Under the pieces are notes generated by a model. The model was not told where the DNA came from. It saw nothing but the letters and a program-made list of their open reading frames with translations, and did not search any database. The position numbers and the translations under genes are program-made. This document shows, piece by piece, positions 56,707-64,000 of a stretch of 64,000 bases of DNA (position 1 is the stretch's first letter; every line of letters starts with the position of its first letter). This DNA comes from JACCZX01 sp963729165 (GTDB taxonomy: Bacteria; Pseudomonadota; Gammaproteobacteria; Burkholderiales; Burkholderiaceae_F), in the NCBI GenBank assembly GCA_963729165.1, contig CAVSMM010000001.1, positions 62,001-126,000 on the forward strand, read 5' to 3'.

Positions 56707-57534
56707 ATGAAAATTGCGACCTTCAATATCAACAACATCAATCGCCGGTTAGAAAACCTGCTGGCGTGGCTTGCAGTTGCAGCGCCGGATGTTGTTTCTT
56801 TGCAAGAACTGAAGGCGGCTGATCGTGAATTTCCAGTTGCAGCAATTGAATCCGCCGGCTACGGCGCCGCATGGTGCGGGCAACGGACCTGGAATGGCGT
56901 AGCGATCCTGGCTCGCGACGCAAAGCCGGTCGTGACCCATCGAACGTTGCCGGGCGATGCCACGGATACTCAAAGCCGATATCTGGAAGCCGCCATCGAC
57001 GGTGTGTTGATTGCGTGCATCTATGCGCCGAACGGCAACCCGCAGCCGGGGCCGAAGTTCGATTACAAGCTTGCATGGCTCGATCGGCTGATCGCCCACG
57101 CTCGCGGCCTGATCGACACAGGCGTGCCGGTGGTGCTTGCGGGCGACTACAACGTCGTGCCGACTCCGGCGGACATCTACCCCACCAAGTCATGGGATGA
57201 CGATGCACTCGTACAGCCGGCGAGCCGAGAGCGCTTCAAGAGGCTCGTTGAACAAGGTTGGACCGACGCGATCCGCTCACTTCATCCCAACGAGCCGATG
57301 TATACGTTCTGGGATTACAAGCGCGGACGCTGGGGCCGTGACGCCGGCCTGCGCATCGATCACTTACTGATCAGCCCGTCGCTGGCCGACCGACTCGCCG
57401 AGTCCGGCGTCGACAAAGCAATTCGTGGCGAAGACGGAGCCAGCGACCATGCTCCCGTATGGATGCTTCTGAAAGAGTCGTCGAAGAAAAAATCAACGCG
57501 TCGCAATCCAGGCGCTGATCGCATCAAGCATTGA
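56707..57534 (+). CDS. xth: Exodeoxyribonuclease III-family AP endonuclease
   Basis: 275 residues. MKIATFNINNINRRLENLLA starts the EEP fold. Catalytic Glu in VVSLQELKAADREFP, then ACIYAPNGNPQPGPKFDYKL, GDYNVVPTPADIYPTKSWDD, WGRDAGLRIDHLLISPSLAD and the final SDHAPVW with catalytic Asp-His. Cleaves DNA 5' to abasic sites in base-excision repair. Its 3' end overlaps the convergent hydrolase by 42 bp. Confidence 0.93.
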   Translation: MKIATFNINNINRRLENLLAWLAVAAPDVVSLQELKAADREFPVAAIESAGYGAAWCGQRTWNGVAILARDAKPVVTHRTLPGDATDTQSRYLEAAIDGVLIACIYAPNGNPQPGPKFDYKLAWLDRLIAHARGLIDTGVPVVLAGDYNVVPTPADIYPTKSWDDDALVQPASRERFKRLVEQGWTDAIRSLHPNEPMYTFWDYKRGRWGRDAGLRIDHLLISPSLADRLAESGVDKAIRGEDGASDHAPVWMLLKESSKKKSTRRNPGADRIKH

Positions 57535-58179
57535 GCTGAGCACCTGCTGATCGGTTTGACCGCTGCGCGCACGGACATGGAAGGAGTGATCCGCATCGGC
57601 GAACAAGTGCAGCGTTGCGCGCTCACCGAGCTGCTCGGTGACCGAACGGATCAGGTCGACGTCGGCGAGCTCGTCGCGCGTTCCCTGCAGGAACAGCATT
57701 GGGCACTCGACCTGCGCCAGGTGCGCAGCACGCTCCTGCGACGGCTTCTTCGCGGGATGAAGCGGAAATCCCAAGAAAACAAGCCCGCGAAGCTGCGGCA
57801 GCGCTGCCGCGGCCTGCGCCTGCGAAGTCATGCGACCACCGAAGGATTTTCCGCCGGCAAACAGCGGTAGCTCTGGCATCCGCTCAACGGCGAGCGCAGT
57901 CGCCGCGCGTACGGTTGCGTGCGCAAGCGGTGCGGAGTCCGGGCGCTTCGAACCACGCTCCATGAATGGAAATTGGTAGCGCAGCGTGGCGATGCGGCGC
58001 TCGGCCAGGCCGTCCGCAACGGTAGCCAGAAAAGTGTGATTCATGCCCGCACCAGCGCCGTGAGCGAGTACATAACAGGCGCAAGCGTCTTCCGGCCGGG
58101 TTAACAGTGCAGAGACTGTCTGGGTTTCGGAAATTCGGATCGTCAGAGGCTGCGGGACTGGAGCTAGCATTGCGACCAA
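57493..58179 (-). CDS. Alpha/beta hydrolase, dienelactone/KANL3-Tex30-like
   Basis: 228 residues. CACYVLAHGAGAGMNHTFLA, then RRIATLRYQFPFMERGSKRP; nucleophile elbow GGKSFGGRMTSQAQA; acid RDELADVDL; His ADADHSFHV. It matches the family with KANL3/Tex30-like domains found in many proteobacteria. Cytoplasmic hydrolase, substrate unknown. Confidence 0.88.
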   Translation of the reverse strand: MVAMLAPVPQPLTIRISETQTVSALLTRPEDACACYVLAHGAGAGMNHTFLATVADGLAERRIATLRYQFPFMERGSKRPDSAPLAHATVRAATALAVERMPELPLFAGGKSFGGRMTSQAQAAAALPQLRGLVFLGFPLHPAKKPSQERAAHLAQVECPMLFLQGTRDELADVDLIRSVTEQLGERATLHLFADADHSFHVRARSGQTDQQVLSSMLDAISAWIATR

Positions 58180-58196
58180 TCTGCGTAGGAGACCTT

Positions 58197-59165
58197 ATGC
58201 GTCGCACGTTACAGCTGTGCCTGATATTGGCGATGAGCCCGCTGGCTTTGCAGGCAACGCACGCGCAGTACCCGGAGAAAACTATCACGCTCGTGGTTCC
58301 GTTTCCGCCGGGCGGTGTTGCTGACACCGTGGCGCGGCCGCTGGCTGAAGCGATGTCGCGCGAATTAAAACAGCCGGTCGTCATCGATAACAAAAGCGGC
58401 GCGGGCGGCGCAGTCGGAATCGGCCACGCTGCGCGCGCGGCGGGCGATGGCTACACGTTGCTGCTGAGCTTGTCATCGATCTCGATCCTTCCCGAAGCCG
58501 ACAAGGTGCTGGACCGCAAGCCATTGTTTCAACTCGATCAGTTCAAGCCGATCGCGCGCATCACGGCGGATCCAACGGTGCTCGTCGTGCGCGCCGATGC
58601 GCCGTGGAAGACGCTTGAGGAGTTCATCGCCGATGTTCGACGCAAACCGGCCGCCTACAACTACGGCAGCTCGGGCAATTACGGAACGATGCACGTTCCA
58701 ATGGAGATGCTGAAGTCCGCCGCCGATTTTCGAATGGTTCACATTCCTTACGCAGGTGCGGGCCCGGCAGTCATCGCTTTGCTCGGTGGTCACGTCGATG
58801 CGATCTCGAGCGGACCGGCGAGTGTCGTGCAGCACATTCGCGCCGGGCGGCTGCGCGCGCTGGCGCATTGGGGTGACGCGCCACTGGTGACGCTGCCGGG
58901 CGTGCCGAGCCTGAAGGAGCGCGGATACAACGTGCAGTTTGCTCAATGGTCAGCGCTGTTTGCGCCTGCCGCGACACCCGATGCAGTGATCGAAAAGCTG
59001 CGCGCGACGCTGCGCAAGCTGGCGAGCGATCCAGCGCTGCAGCAAACGATCTTGACTGCCGGCAGTCCGATCGAATACATGGACGCGCCGCAATTCGCTG
59101 GTTACTGGAAAGCCGATGCGCAGCGGATGAATGACGCCGTCAAGCGGATCGGCAAGCTCGAGTAA
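58197..59165 (+). CDS. Bug-family tripartite tricarboxylate transporter receptor
   Basis: 322 residues from ATG 58197, with GGAG upstream. Signal peptide MRRTLQLCLILAMSPLALQA. Mature start AQYPEKTITLVVPFPPGGVA; then PVVIDNKSGAGGAVGIGHAA and ARAAGDGYTLLLSLSSISIL. The end KADAQRMNDAVKRIGKLE is family-like. No TctAB nearby. The gene is followed 10 bp later by the inverted-repeat element at 59176. Confidence 0.93.
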   Translation: MRRTLQLCLILAMSPLALQATHAQYPEKTITLVVPFPPGGVADTVARPLAEAMSRELKQPVVIDNKSGAGGAVGIGHAARAAGDGYTLLLSLSSISILPEADKVLDRKPLFQLDQFKPIARITADPTVLVVRADAPWKTLEEFIADVRRKPAAYNYGSSGNYGTMHVPMEMLKSAADFRMVHIPYAGAGPAVIALLGGHVDAISSGPASVVQHIRAGRLRALAHWGDAPLVTLPGVPSLKERGYNVQFAQWSALFAPAATPDAVIEKLRATLRKLASDPALQQTILTAGSPIEYMDAPQFAGYWKADAQRMNDAVKRIGKLE

Positions 59166-59175
59166 TGCGTCGCTG

Positions 59176-59318
59176 GCAGGCTGTTGAAAAGCGTAGCGAG
59201 GAAGCCCGAGTGCTAGGCGCCGCGCAGCGAGGGCCGAGACATATCAGGTCGATAGGAGAGGTCCGAGCGAGCACGCAACGACGCAGCCGGGCTCCGCAGT
59301 AGCTTTTCAACAGCCTGC
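59176..59318. repeat. MITE-like element with 17-bp perfect terminal inverted repeats
   Basis: Left end GCAGGCTGTTGAAAAGC (59176-59192), right end its exact complement GCTTTTCAACAGCCTGC (59302-59318), enclosing 109 bp. It lies between the Bug receptor stop (10 bp before) and the phospholipase stop codon, whose last base is the outermost base of the right repeat. No transposase gene. Similar GCAGGCTGTTGAAAA-ended intergenic repeats are known to me from Burkholderiales. No target-site duplication is obvious. May also form a long hairpin that ends both convergent transcripts. Confidence 0.7.
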
Positions 59319-60944
59319 TACAGCTGATCTTCGGGAATGAACGGTGACAGCAGTAAGTTCTGCAGGCGCAGAAAGAACGTTGAATCCGGCTCGGTCGTCA
59401 GGATGATTTCCTTCTCATCGTCCATCGTCAGCCATTCGAGGCGTACGTTGATCGGATCCAAGACGAACGCGGTAGGCGCTCTGTAGCTTGCTGATATGAA
59501 TCACGCGCAGCACTTCCTTCGCGAGCTCGGGGCTTTCGACGATCATGCCGAGCTCCGTGTTCTTGGTCGCTGAGCGCGGATCGAGATTCATCGAACCAAT
59601 GAACACCAAAGAGCGATCAATCACCGCTGTCTTCGCATGCAATCTGCCCGTCGAAGATCCGAGGAACCCGAGTCGACTAGCACGTTGGATGCGGGTCAGA
59701 CTCAGTTCGTACAGATCGACGCCTGACGCCAGCATCGCCACGCGATAACGCGAATAGCCTGTATGCACCAGCGGCTCATCGGTGGCCGCGAGCGAGTTGG
59801 TCAGGATCGTGACTTTGACGTTTCGCTTGTTGAGATCGCCGAACGCTGCAACTCCCGTCGATCCCGGAATCAAATACGGCGACGAGATCACGACCTCCTG
59901 GCTGGCTGCAATCACGCGGTCCATCACATTCATCGCAACACTCATGTCGCGGGCCGCCTCATCGGTTCTCGCCGTCACTTTGGCCGGTGGATCTGCGAAC
60001 GCAACGGCCGGAGCCCAGATCAGCCCCAGACGCCCCGATTCAAGATCGTCGCTGATCGCGCCGTAACCCAGCACGTCGATCGGCGGCAGCGTCAGCGACA
60101 TCATCTGATCGCCTTCATCGACCAGCTGATTGAAGCGCTCGCGCAGCTGCGTGCGCTCGACACCGCCGTCAATGATCGACTGCACCGGATAGACGTACGG
60201 GCTGTTCCAATACGTATCGAAGATCGACGCGAACTGCGGCACGATCGCGCCGATGATGAGCGCGTCCATGTCAACAAAATTGGCGCCCATGCTGCGCTGG
60301 AAGTACTCGTCAGCAACGTTGCGTCCGCCGGCGACGACGATCGCGCCGTCGGCGATGAACAGTTTGTTGTGCATCCGGTGATTCAGCCGTCCGAAGTCGA
60401 ACAGCGAAGCCGCGTACTTGTTGAAGATGCTGGTGCGCCCGCAACAGAACGGATTGAAAAGCCGCACCTCGACGTTCTCGAAAGCGGCAAGGCCCGAGAA
60501 CAGCGCATCGCCACCCACGGTGTACAGATCGTCGACCAGCAGGCGCACTCGCACGCCGCGCAACGCCGCGTCGCGCAGATGACGCAGGAATAGGCGACCG
60601 GTCGAGTCGTTATGAATGTGGTAGTACTGGACATCGAGCGTATGGCGTGCGCGGTCGGCAAGCTCGATGCGTGCGTCGAGTGAGAACACACCCAGCGGCA
60701 TCAGCCGAAAGCCCGACAATTCCGGCGAAGGGCTCGATTGCGCGGCAATCCGCGCCAGAGGACTGTCCGAAGAAGGAGCGCGCGCCGATGAATGCGAAAC
60801 CTCGGGCCGGACCGGTAGCGTGCCGCAGCCAACGAGCATCAGAAAAACCGCCGGGCAAAGGATCAACGCAAATGCCTTGCACAGGCTGAAGACTGCCGCG
60901 AGAATCTGCGACGCCTGCTGCAGGGCTGCGATACGGAATTTCAC
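59318..60944 (-). CDS. Phospholipase D-family lipoprotein (cardiolipin synthase-like), frameshifted near end
   Basis: About 540 residues. Lipobox in AVFLMLVGCGTLPVRP. Two HKD motifs: NHRMHNKLFIADGAIVVAGG and GRLHAKTAVIDRSLVFIGSM. Near 59460 the frame shifts; the true tail RLEWLTMDDEKEIILTTEPD, then FLRLQNLLLSPFIPEDQL, ends at the stop 59318-59320. The start is unclear: a GTG at 60944 gives VKFRIAALQQASQIL, whereas a TTG at about 60877 would leave a shorter signal. These enzymes join or transfer phosphatidyl groups at the membrane; cardiolipin synthesis is inferred from similarity to ClsC-like proteins. Confidence 0.83.
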
Positions 60945-61484
60945 ATGCACCGCTTTCTGGCTTGCGCCATTTTCGCTTTCACGTTGTGCGCCCCTGCGAG
61001 CGCTGCGCTTGACATCGGCGAGGATGCACCGGATTTCACCGCATCGGCCGCACTCGGCGGCGCAATTTACAAGTTTTCGCTGGCCGAATCGCTTAGGAAA
61101 GGGCCGGTGGTTCTGTATTTCTTTCCGGCGGCGTTTTCCGACGGCTGCTCGGTCGAAGCGCACGAGTTTGCCGAAGCGATCCCGCGTTTCAATGCGCTGG
61201 GTGCATCGGTTATCGGTGTGTCGGCCGACGATATCGACGTGCTCGCGAAGTTTTCGACGCAGGCGTGTCAAAGCCGATTCCCCGTCGCGGCCGATCCGAC
61301 GCTGAGTGTGATCAAGTCCTACGATGCGGTGCTAAAAACGCGCCCCGAATATGCAAACCGCATCACGTATGTGATCGCACCCAGCGGCAAGGTCGTCTAC
61401 CACTACATCAACTTAAATCCGACCCGTCATGTCGAACGCGCGCTCGCCGCGCTGCGCACGTGGGCGCAGAACCCACCGAAGTAA
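60945..61484 (+). CDS. Secreted peroxiredoxin (AhpC/TSA family)
   Basis: 179 residues. Signal peptide MHRFLACAIFAFTLCAPASA. Mature part LDIGEDAPDFTASAALGGAI. The peroxidatic Cys lies in YFFPAAFSDGCSVEAHEFAE, matching PxxxTxxC with Ser for Thr. Resolving Cys may be the one in STQACQSRFPVAADPTLSVI. Reduces peroxides in the periplasm with an unknown reductant. Its ATG is directly back-to-back with the earliest possible start of the divergent phospholipase gene. Confidence 0.88.
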   Translation: MHRFLACAIFAFTLCAPASAALDIGEDAPDFTASAALGGAIYKFSLAESLRKGPVVLYFFPAAFSDGCSVEAHEFAEAIPRFNALGASVIGVSADDIDVLAKFSTQACQSRFPVAADPTLSVIKSYDAVLKTRPEYANRITYVIAPSGKVVYHYINLNPTRHVERALAALRTWAQNPPK

Positions 61485-61561
61485 ACCTCACGCACACTGC
61501 TTGAAATCGGCATAGGACATGCCGAGAATCATCAGCTTCCCTCTCTTGAGAACTGATCGGT

Positions 61562-62548
61562 TCAATCTGCTCGGGCGCCGGTTTCCTTGACGATCTTGCC
61601 AAGCCGAGGCACGTCGGTCTTGATGACTGCCGTCAGTTGACTTGGCGTCATCTCGCTGACGTTAAGACCCAGATCGCTAAGCCGCTTCTGGATATCCGGT
61701 GTCTTCAGGATGCGCGAGATTTCGGTGTAAAGCCGCTCGACGATCGGCGCGGGCGTGCCCGCAGGAGCGAAGACTGCCTGCCATGAGCTGATGTCATAGC
61801 CGGCGAGTCCAGCTTCAGCCATCGTCGGCACATCGGGCGAAACGACGGAGCGAGTGGCGCTGGTTACCGCCAGCGCGCGCAGCTTGCCTGCGTTCACGTG
61901 CTGAACCGCAGTCGCGATGTTGTCGAATGCCACCGGCAATGTGCCGCCCAGCAGCTCCGGCATCATCTGGCCGCTGCCGCGATACGGAATATGCTGCATG
62001 CTCACGCCGGCCATCACCTTGAACAGCTCGCCCGAAATGTGCTGCGAGGTTCCGTTACCCGCCGATCCGAATGCATATTTGTTTGGATTGGCCTTCAGCA
62101 ACGCAATGAACTCCGCCAAATTCCGGGCCGGCACGCTCGGGTGAACCAGCAGCACATTGGGCTGCGTCGCGTACATCGTGATCGGCGCGAAGCTCGTCAC
62201 GGGGTCATATGAGAGTTTGTCGTACAGCGTTGCGTTGATCGCATGCGAGCTGATCGTGCCGCCTCCGATCGTGTATCCATCGGGCGCTGCGCGCGCCAGC
62301 TCGGCCGCGCCGATTGAGCCGCCCTGCCCGGGCTTGTTTTCGACAACGATCGGTTGGCCGAGCGCGGCGCCAAGCCGTTCACCGATCGTGCGCGCCAGAA
62401 TGTCGGTCGTGCCGCCGGGCGCGAACGGAACGATGTAGCGAATCGGTTTGTTCGGCCAGTTCGATGGGGTCTGCGCGATGCTGGGAACCGTGACCAGCGC
62501 GAGCATCACGCCGATTGCAGCGAGCAGAGCGCGTCGATGGTTGATCAT
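61562..62548 (-). CDS. Bug-family tripartite tricarboxylate transporter receptor
   Basis: 328 residues. Signal peptide INHRRALLAAIGVMLALVTV. Mature PSNWPNKPIRYIVPFAPGGT, then PIVVENKPGQGGSIGAAELA and GNGTSQHISGELFKVMAGVS. Divergent from the Ldh-family oxidoreductase, with 81 bp between, so the ligand may be that enzyme's hydroxyacid substrate. No TctAB present. Confidence 0.93.
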   Translation of the reverse strand: MINHRRALLAAIGVMLALVTVPSIAQTPSNWPNKPIRYIVPFAPGGTTDILARTIGERLGAALGQPIVVENKPGQGGSIGAAELARAAPDGYTIGGGTISSHAINATLYDKLSYDPVTSFAPITMYATQPNVLLVHPSVPARNLAEFIALLKANPNKYAFGSAGNGTSQHISGELFKVMAGVSMQHIPYRGSGQMMPELLGGTLPVAFDNIATAVQHVNAGKLRALAVTSATRSVVSPDVPTMAEAGLAGYDISSWQAVFAPAGTPAPIVERLYTEISRILKTPDIQKRLSDLGLNVSEMTPSQLTAVIKTDVPRLGKIVKETGARAD

Positions 62549-62629
62549 GTCTCCTCCGTTATGTGTCGATCTGATCTCAGTCTACGATCGCGCCACGCTA
62601 GGCTCAACCGAAATTATGAACGCAGCCCA

Positions 62630-63706
62630 ATGACCTCTTACACAATCGACGTTACGCGCCTCAGCGCTGCGGTTCGCCTGGTGATGCGAGGCTTCGGCAG
62701 CCACGAGGCCGAAGTGGAGGCGGTCACCGGCAATCTGATCGAGGCCAACCTTACCGGTCACGATTCGCACGGTATCGGCATGCTGCCGCGCTACGCCGAC
62801 GCCTATCAGCAAGGGGGGCTGGTGCCGAACCAGCACGTGCGGACCGTCCTCGATGCGGGCACGTTGCTGCGACTCGACGGCGGCGCGGGCTTCGGTCAGG
62901 TGATCGGCCACGAAGCGATGCAGCTTGGGATCGAGCGCGCGCTTCAACATGGCAGCTGCATCGTTGCGCTCGGCAATTCTCATCATCTGGGCCGCATCGG
63001 CGCTTGGGCCGAGCAGGCCACACGAGCCGGCCTGGTTTCGATGCACTTCGTCAACGTGATCGCGCGCAGCATCGTCGCGCCCTATGGCGGGGCCGATGCG
63101 CGCTTCGGTACCAATCCGTTCGCCGCCGGCATTCCGCTAACGGGAAGCAAACCGGTGATTCTCGACTTCGCAACGAGCGTACTGGCGCAAGGCAAGACGC
63201 GTGTCGCGTTCAACAAGGGCGACCTCGTGCCGGAAGGCTCCCTGCTGGACGATCAGGGCCGCCCGACGCGTGAGCCGCGCTTTGGCGTTAACCCGCCGTT
63301 CGGTGCACTGCTCGCCTTCGGCGAACATAAGGGCTACGGATTGGCCCTGCTGTGCGAACTGCTCGGTGGCGCACTCGCTGCCGGCATGACGCACCACTCC
63401 GAAGATGTCACACAGAAGCGCATTCTGAACGGCATGCTCACCGTGTTGATCGACCCCGCGGCGCTCGCCGACCGCTCCACCTTCGAGCGCGAGACACTTG
63501 CGTTTGTCGAATGGGTGAAGGCATCGCCGGCACGCGAAGGCTTCGACTCAGTTCGAATAGCGGGCGAGCCCGAGCGCGAGAAGTTTGCGCAGCGCACTGC
63601 AAATGGAATTCCGGTCGATGCGACGACGTGGAATGAGATTCTCGACGCGGGCCGCAAGCTCGGTGTTGATCCGGGCGCGGTAAAAGCGGCAGCCGGTCAA
63701 ACCTGA
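62630..63706 (+). CDS. Ldh-family oxidoreductase (malate/L-lactate/ureidoglycolate type)
   Basis: 358 residues from ATG 62630 (MTSYTIDVTRLSAAVRLVMR). Conserved HDSHGIGMLPRYADAYQQG, GNSHHLGRIGAWAEQATRAG (catalytic His pair) and FGTNPFAAGIPLTGSKPVIL. This NAD(P)-dependent type II fold includes sulfolactate, malate, ureidoglycolate and 2,3-diketogulonate enzymes; specificity not readable. Divergent from a Bug receptor, suggesting an uptake and oxidation pair. Confidence 0.9.
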   Translation: MTSYTIDVTRLSAAVRLVMRGFGSHEAEVEAVTGNLIEANLTGHDSHGIGMLPRYADAYQQGGLVPNQHVRTVLDAGTLLRLDGGAGFGQVIGHEAMQLGIERALQHGSCIVALGNSHHLGRIGAWAEQATRAGLVSMHFVNVIARSIVAPYGGADARFGTNPFAAGIPLTGSKPVILDFATSVLAQGKTRVAFNKGDLVPEGSLLDDQGRPTREPRFGVNPPFGALLAFGEHKGYGLALLCELLGGALAAGMTHHSEDVTQKRILNGMLTVLIDPAALADRSTFERETLAFVEWVKASPAREGFDSVRIAGEPEREKFAQRTANGIPVDATTWNEILDAGRKLGVDPGAVKAAAGQT

Positions 63707-63716
63707 CCGCCGACTC

Positions 63717-64000
63717 ATGCCATCGCACCAAGCCTCCGAGGACGATCGCGAGTTTCGGTCGGCGTTCGAGTCATGCACCGTCGCGCCTTCCGAGTTCAAC
63801 CATCAAGCTCACGTGCGGCTGGCGTTTATCTATCTGACCGATGGTGATGCGGACTCAGCGGTTCAGAAGATGCGCGATGCACTATTGAACTTCCTGGAAC
63901 ACAACGGCATTCCGCGCGCGAAGTTTCATGAAACATTGACACGTGCATGGGTGCTGGCGGTGCAGCACTTCATGAACAGATCGGCCAGCACCTCGGCCTC
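63717..64000 (+). CDS. Hypothetical protein, cut by window end
   Basis: An open frame from ATG 63717 runs without a stop to the window edge (94 residues seen). It begins MPSHQASEDDREFRSAFESC, then FNHQAHVRLAFIYLTDGDAD and KFHETLTRAWVLAVQHFMNR. Helical, with several His. No family recognised from this part. It follows the oxidoreductase stop by 10 bp and is probably co-transcribed. Confidence 0.7.
   Translation, partial: MPSHQASEDDREFRSAFESCTVAPSEFNHQAHVRLAFIYLTDGDADSAVQKMRDALLNFLEHNGIPRAKFHETLTRAWVLAVQHFMNRSASTSA

Overview
The window is a GC-rich stretch of a free-living betaproteobacterial chromosome, most likely Burkholderiales or a close environmental relative. The assignment rests on three Bug-type tripartite-tricarboxylate receptors, a TRAP transporter, YaeQ, a DUF3299/ABC cluster, paired ArsR-SRPBCC genes and small His/Gly/Trp-rich secreted proteins. 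I see no rRNA, tRNA, CRISPR array, phage module or transposase. One MITE-like repeat (59176-59318) is the only mobile-type element.

Layout. 1-2.7 kb: end of a serine hydrolase, then a TonB-like protein with Glu/Ala repeats. 2.6-5.7 kb: gene remnants (kelch-like, thioredoxin reductase, LuxR, metallo-beta-lactamase fold) around a triplet-repeat Cys-rich ORF and an ArsR/SRPBCC group with a clear promoter-operator. 5.7-8.4 kb: unknown protein, Bug receptor, small PGPGW membrane protein. 8.4-15.7 kb: M20 peptidase divergent from a complete dipeptide/oligopeptide-type ABC operon. 15.7-21.6 kb: ferritin-like protein, decayed hydrolase-LuxR gene, YbaK-type deacylase, tartrate/malate-type dehydrogenase and small secreted proteins. 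21.6-28.5 kb: signalling island with a KaiC-like double ATPase, two hybrid histidine kinases, a receiver protein and an orphan pilin. 28.7-33.9 kb: aldo/keto reductase, two unknown proteins, luciferase-like monooxygenase, AI-2E family transporter. 34-40.7 kb: TRAP transporter, class II aldolase, DUF3299/Cys-His protein/fused ABC transporter. 40.7-43.8 kb: PagL-like lipid A deacylase and an MCE lipid-transport cluster without its ATPase. 43.9-53 kb: YaeQ, small membrane proteins, HtrA-like protease, glycosyltransferase, 2-hydroxyacid dehydrogenase, ion channel, DUF885 peptidase, SMP-30 protein. 53-64 kb: secreted hydrolase, lectin-like lipoprotein, Gfa, exonuclease III, two Bug receptors, phospholipase D lipoprotein, periplasmic peroxiredoxin, Ldh-family oxidoreductase and a gene cut by the window end.

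The genes point to uptake of organic acids and peptides (Bug, TRAP, Dpp-type ABC) feeding dehydrogenases, together with envelope maintenance and two-component/KaiC signalling. A striking whole-window property is the number of single-base frameshifts in otherwise well-conserved genes (about a dozen genes). This looks more like uncorrected sequencing indels than decay, except where 5' ends are also missing. Frameshifted genes below are given their full inferred extent.
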